Positions 6,114 to 8,342 of a DNA stretch of 8,342 bases are shown here, in pieces (position 1 is the stretch's first letter; every line of letters starts with the position of its first letter). Source of the DNA: Candidatus Heimdallarchaeota archaeon AB_125 (GTDB lineage Archaea; Asgardarchaeota; Heimdallarchaeia; Heimdallarchaeales; Heimdallarchaeaceae); the NCBI GenBank assembly GCA_001940755.1, contig MEHH01000108.1:1-8342 (forward strand), given 5' to 3'. The notes under the pieces were generated by a model that ran no database searches, was not told the DNA's origin, and saw nothing but the letters and a program-made list of their open reading frames with translations. The translations under genes were made by a program, and so were the position numbers.

Positions 6114-6118
6114 GAGGT
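6114..6118 (+). promoter_or_regulatory. Shine-Dalgarno site supporting a TTG start
   Basis: GAGGT ends 7 bases before the TTG at 6126, the same core and spacing as before the DUF3160 ATG. No in-frame ATG occurs until well inside the conserved domain, so TTG is the best start. Confidence 0.6.
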
Positions 6119-6125
6119 AATTCCT

Positions 6126-6785
6126 TTGGAAAAAGATGAGCTTTTGGTTAAGTTGCAAGGTAAGATTAAGAACTTTAGAGATTTAGCTGTTTTTAATCAG
6201 AGCTATATCAAACCTCACGTTATCTATAGATCATCCTCACCGATTGAACATCAATCCCCTGAAATACTTCAAGATTTCAAGGATTTAGGAATTCAAAGCA
6301 TAATTGATTTAAGATCAGCTGTAGAAATTGGATATTCCTCTTATAATGATGATTTTGTAAATAGTTTCAACTATTATTGGGTTCATATCGATATTTCCAT
6401 GCCTCCAGATGTGCTTCTAAGAGAAGGGAAAACAGAATTATCTTTCTATAAACAATTTTGTTGGTATACACTTTACTACAATAAAGCACAGGTTAGAAGA
6501 ATTTTCAATATTCTTTCTCAAACAGAAAACTACTCAACAATAATTCACTGTCATGCAGGGAGAGATAGAACAGGCATTACATCATGTTTGATTCTATTAT
6601 TACTCAATGCTCCAGAGCCTAACATAATTCAAGATTATTTGGCTACAGATGAGTTTACTCTAAGTGAAGACATGGAATATATTTTTGATAAAGTAGAAGA
6701 AGAAGGTGGAATAATGAAATATCTAGTTAGTTGTGACCTGCAAGAAGATACATTGACTAGAATGATTGAACAACTTCGACCATAA
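6126..6785 (+). CDS. Protein-tyrosine-phosphatase-like enzyme (Y_phosphatase3 / COG2365 type)
   Basis: A 219-residue cysteine phosphatase. The P-loop HCHAGRDRTG (141-150) holds the nucleophile Cys142 and the phosphate-binding Arg148 in the CxxxxxR arrangement. The N-terminal part has the family features NFRDL (16-20), IYRSSSPI (33-40) and GIQSIIDLRSAVEI (55-68), as in MptpB- and LipA-like bacterial phosphatases that act on phosphotyrosine, phosphoserine or phosphoinositides. The usual FRDLGG reads FRDLAV here. A candidate general-acid Asp lies in VHIDISMPPD (86-95), but I cannot fix it without a structure. No membrane segment or signal peptide is seen, so it is probably cytoplasmic; the substrate is unknown. 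It starts at TTG with a good GAGGT site. The MFS gene begins 82 bases downstream on the same strand, and co-transcription is possible. Confidence 0.87.
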   Translation: MEKDELLVKLQGKIKNFRDLAVFNQSYIKPHVIYRSSSPIEHQSPEILQDFKDLGIQSIIDLRSAVEIGYSSYNDDFVNSFNYYWVHIDISMPPDVLLREGKTELSFYKQFCWYTLYYNKAQVRRIFNILSQTENYSTIIHCHAGRDRTGITSCLILLLLNAPEPNIIQDYLATDEFTLSEDMEYIFDKVEEEGGIMKYLVSCDLQEDTLTRMIEQLRP

Positions 6786-6867
6786 TTTACATGTCTTAAT
6801 CCCTTCCAAAAGAGTTATTTTTAAGCTATTAAACTCCCATCTATCATTAGTTATTAGGTTGAATTTT

Positions 6868-8238
6868 ATGGAGGACTTGAGAGATGAACCAGGAGTTTTA
6901 TATGATGAATCCATCCTATCCCAACCTAAAATTTCTCCAAGAATGAGGTTGCTTATTCTCTTAATTTCTTTTTTTGGAACAGCTGCTAGAATGATAGGAA
7001 GGATGTTTGTTGAAATATACGCTGTAATAATAGGATCATCTGCAACTGCTATAGCATTCATAACCTCAATTAGAAATCTAATGTCATTAGCATTCCAATC
7101 ATCCTTTGGAAGAGTTTCGGATTTCTTAGGAAGAAAAACTCTGATTCTTTTAGGTCTATTCGGGGGTGGAGTAACTTTAGCATTGATACCCTTTATTCGA
7201 AATCAGTGGATACTTGTTTTGGGTGTGTTCTTTTTCTCTCTTTGCTTTGCAATATACTCTCCTTCTTTTACAGCTATGATTGGAGACCTAAGTGATAAGA
7301 AAAATAGAGCAAGTCTGTTTAGTTTGTTAACTCTTGTAGGATCATTAGGGTCATTAATAGGCTTATTATCTCTTGGGGAAGTAAGTAATTTTGTGGGGAT
7401 TCATTTTCTGGAATATTCATCAGATAATCTACTCAAACTTGGTTTTTATTCTATTAGTCATTATAAGCTTGGATATGGAGTTGAAACAGAATATGTTAGT
7501 AGAATTCAACATGATCAATATTCCATTATATTATACTCAGCTGCTTGTTTGTTTGCTGTAGCTGGAATTGTAGCAGCTTTTCTTACAAATCCTCCAACAG
7601 AGAAACTAGAAGAGAGATCGGTTTTATCACTCACACCCCTTAGAGAAAATAGAAGATTTCGAAAATTTGTTATTGTAGGTTCAGTTATGGGTTTTGTTAT
7701 GTCACTAGGATGGCCTATTTTTCCTTTTGTCAGAGGTAAATTCGCTTCTCCGAGAGAGAATACGTGGATTTGGGCAACTTTTAGTGTCACTATGATGGTT
7801 ACTTTAATTATTACTCGTCCATTCATTGATAAAATAAAGAGAAAATGGACTTTGTTTGTTGGAAGGACATTGATGTTCTTCATTCCTGTCAATCTAGCTA
7901 TAACTGCAATGTATGTACAAACATGGTGGCATATGGCTATTGGAGCAGCTGTTAGTGGTTTTGGTAATTCTTTCTATATGGTAGCAGAGAGTAGTTATGT
8001 ACTTGATTGTGCACCTGAGAAAGAAAAAGGGACCTATACTGGACTATTCTACATGTTCCTTGGGATTACTACTTTTCTAGGTTCTCTTATTTCTGGAATT
8101 CTTGCTGATGTGGTTGAAAATTATCTCGGAGAACTAAACACCATAATTTTGTTTTTATGGATAATTGCAGGTGCTAGATTCTTGGCTTCTCTTGGTTTTC
8201 TATTTCTAGATGAACCTACGAGTGAAAAAAACGGTTAG
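6868..8238 (+). CDS. Major facilitator superfamily transporter
   Basis: A 456-residue carrier with about 12 membrane segments. Motif A is GRVSDFLGRK (81-90) between segments 2 and 3; the equivalent in the second half, RPFIDKIKRKW (317-327), is degenerate but keeps Asp321 and the basic residues. The loop between segments 4 and 5, GDLSDKKNRAS (139-149), is also family-typical. Segment 1 contains Arg41 and Arg45. The loop between segments 5 and 6 is long (about 171-218) and should face outward. The general pattern is that of drug or metabolite proton-coupled carriers; the substrate cannot be assigned. I start at ATG 6868, preceded by TAGGT at 6855-6859. A TTG-initiated extension from 6766 would overlap the phosphatase end and add 34 residues unlike a transporter N-terminus. 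Segment positions are estimated by eye. Confidence 0.9.
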   Translation: MEDLRDEPGVLYDESILSQPKISPRMRLLILLISFFGTAARMIGRMFVEIYAVIIGSSATAIAFITSIRNLMSLAFQSSFGRVSDFLGRKTLILLGLFGGGVTLALIPFIRNQWILVLGVFFFSLCFAIYSPSFTAMIGDLSDKKNRASLFSLLTLVGSLGSLIGLLSLGEVSNFVGIHFLEYSSDNLLKLGFYSISHYKLGYGVETEYVSRIQHDQYSIILYSAACLFAVAGIVAAFLTNPPTEKLEERSVLSLTPLRENRRFRKFVIVGSVMGFVMSLGWPIFPFVRGKFASPRENTWIWATFSVTMMVTLIITRPFIDKIKRKWTLFVGRTLMFFIPVNLAITAMYVQTWWHMAIGAAVSGFGNSFYMVAESSYVLDCAPEKEKGTYTGLFYMFLGITTFLGSLISGILADVVENYLGELNTIILFLWIIAGARFLASLGFLFLDEPTSEKNG

Positions 8239-8296
8239 GAGTAATGAAATTTACTAGTATATCTCCACTATATCAAAAATAGTACTTCAAGATTGA

Positions 8297-8318
8297 TTTT
8301 TCCTAATTTTTTCTCTTT
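8297..8318 (+). terminator. T-rich terminator-like tract after the MFS gene
   Basis: T5 (8297-8301), T6 (8307-8312) and a following CTCTTT tract begin about 60 bases after the MFS stop. No hairpin is seen. The rest of 8239-8342 holds no supported gene: a 12-codon frame from ATG 8244 is too short to call, and an ATG at 8321 stays open to the window end but lacks a ribosome binding site. Confidence 0.4.
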
Positions 8319-8342
8319 AAATGATTTTGCGGGGTATTAGAA

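Noticed and set aside
6766..6867. TTG-initiated extension of the MFS gene overlapping the phosphatase
   Set aside because: The added residues are not transporter-like and the ATG at 6868 has a nearby TAGGT and a normal cytoplasmic N-terminus.
6723..7061. Minus-strand 112-codon frame
   Set aside because: It is antisense to the phosphatase end and the MFS start and has no motif.
7515..7892. Minus-strand 125-codon frame
   Set aside because: It is a shadow of the MFS gene, whose membrane segments and motif A are unambiguous.
1..8342. CRISPR array, tRNA or rRNA gene
   Set aside because: I see no evenly spaced direct repeats and no tRNA cloverleaf or rRNA-like conserved stretch on either strand.

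Overview
The window looks like accessory or lineage-specific chromosome from an AT-rich archaeon. The pointers are short TATA-like boxes about 25-30 bases before several starts, near-leaderless starts beside Shine-Dalgarno starts with a GAGGT core, T-run terminators, and a TnpB of the zinc-finger-less type common in archaeal insertion sequences. An Asgard-type lineage is possible (membrane-anchored DUF3160 protein, long-looped MFS carrier), but nothing here proves it and an AT-rich bacterium is not excluded.

Layout: 1-441 has no confident gene. It holds a strong nested palindrome (144-187) resembling the right end of an IS200/IS605-type element, probably the relic of an older insertion read on the minus strand. 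442-1419 (minus) is a thioredoxin-reductase-like flavoprotein without the redox CxxC. 1481-2858 is an insertion element carrying one intact tnpB (minus), bounded by 21-base imperfect inverted repeats and TAA direct repeats. From 2894 onward everything is on the plus strand: an alpha/beta-hydrolase esterase (2894-3721), a membrane-anchored DUF3160 protein (3824-6028), a protein-tyrosine-phosphatase-like enzyme starting at TTG (6126-6785) and an MFS transporter (6868-8238). The final 104 bases hold a T-rich terminator-like tract and no supported gene.

How the parts relate: if the tnpB element is removed down to one TAA, the flavoprotein and the esterase become a divergent pair about 99 bases apart, so the element appears to have landed between their promoters. 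The plus-strand genes have gaps of about 80-100 bases; the DUF3160 gene ends in a hairpin plus T8 and the phosphatase has its own TATA-like box and Shine-Dalgarno site, so they are more likely separate units than one tight operon, although phosphatase and MFS carrier may be co-transcribed. No shared pathway is evident for these metabolic and membrane genes. The most unusual object is the inverted-repeat-bounded tnpB element, because IS200/IS605-family tnpB elements normally lack terminal inverted repeats and target duplications.
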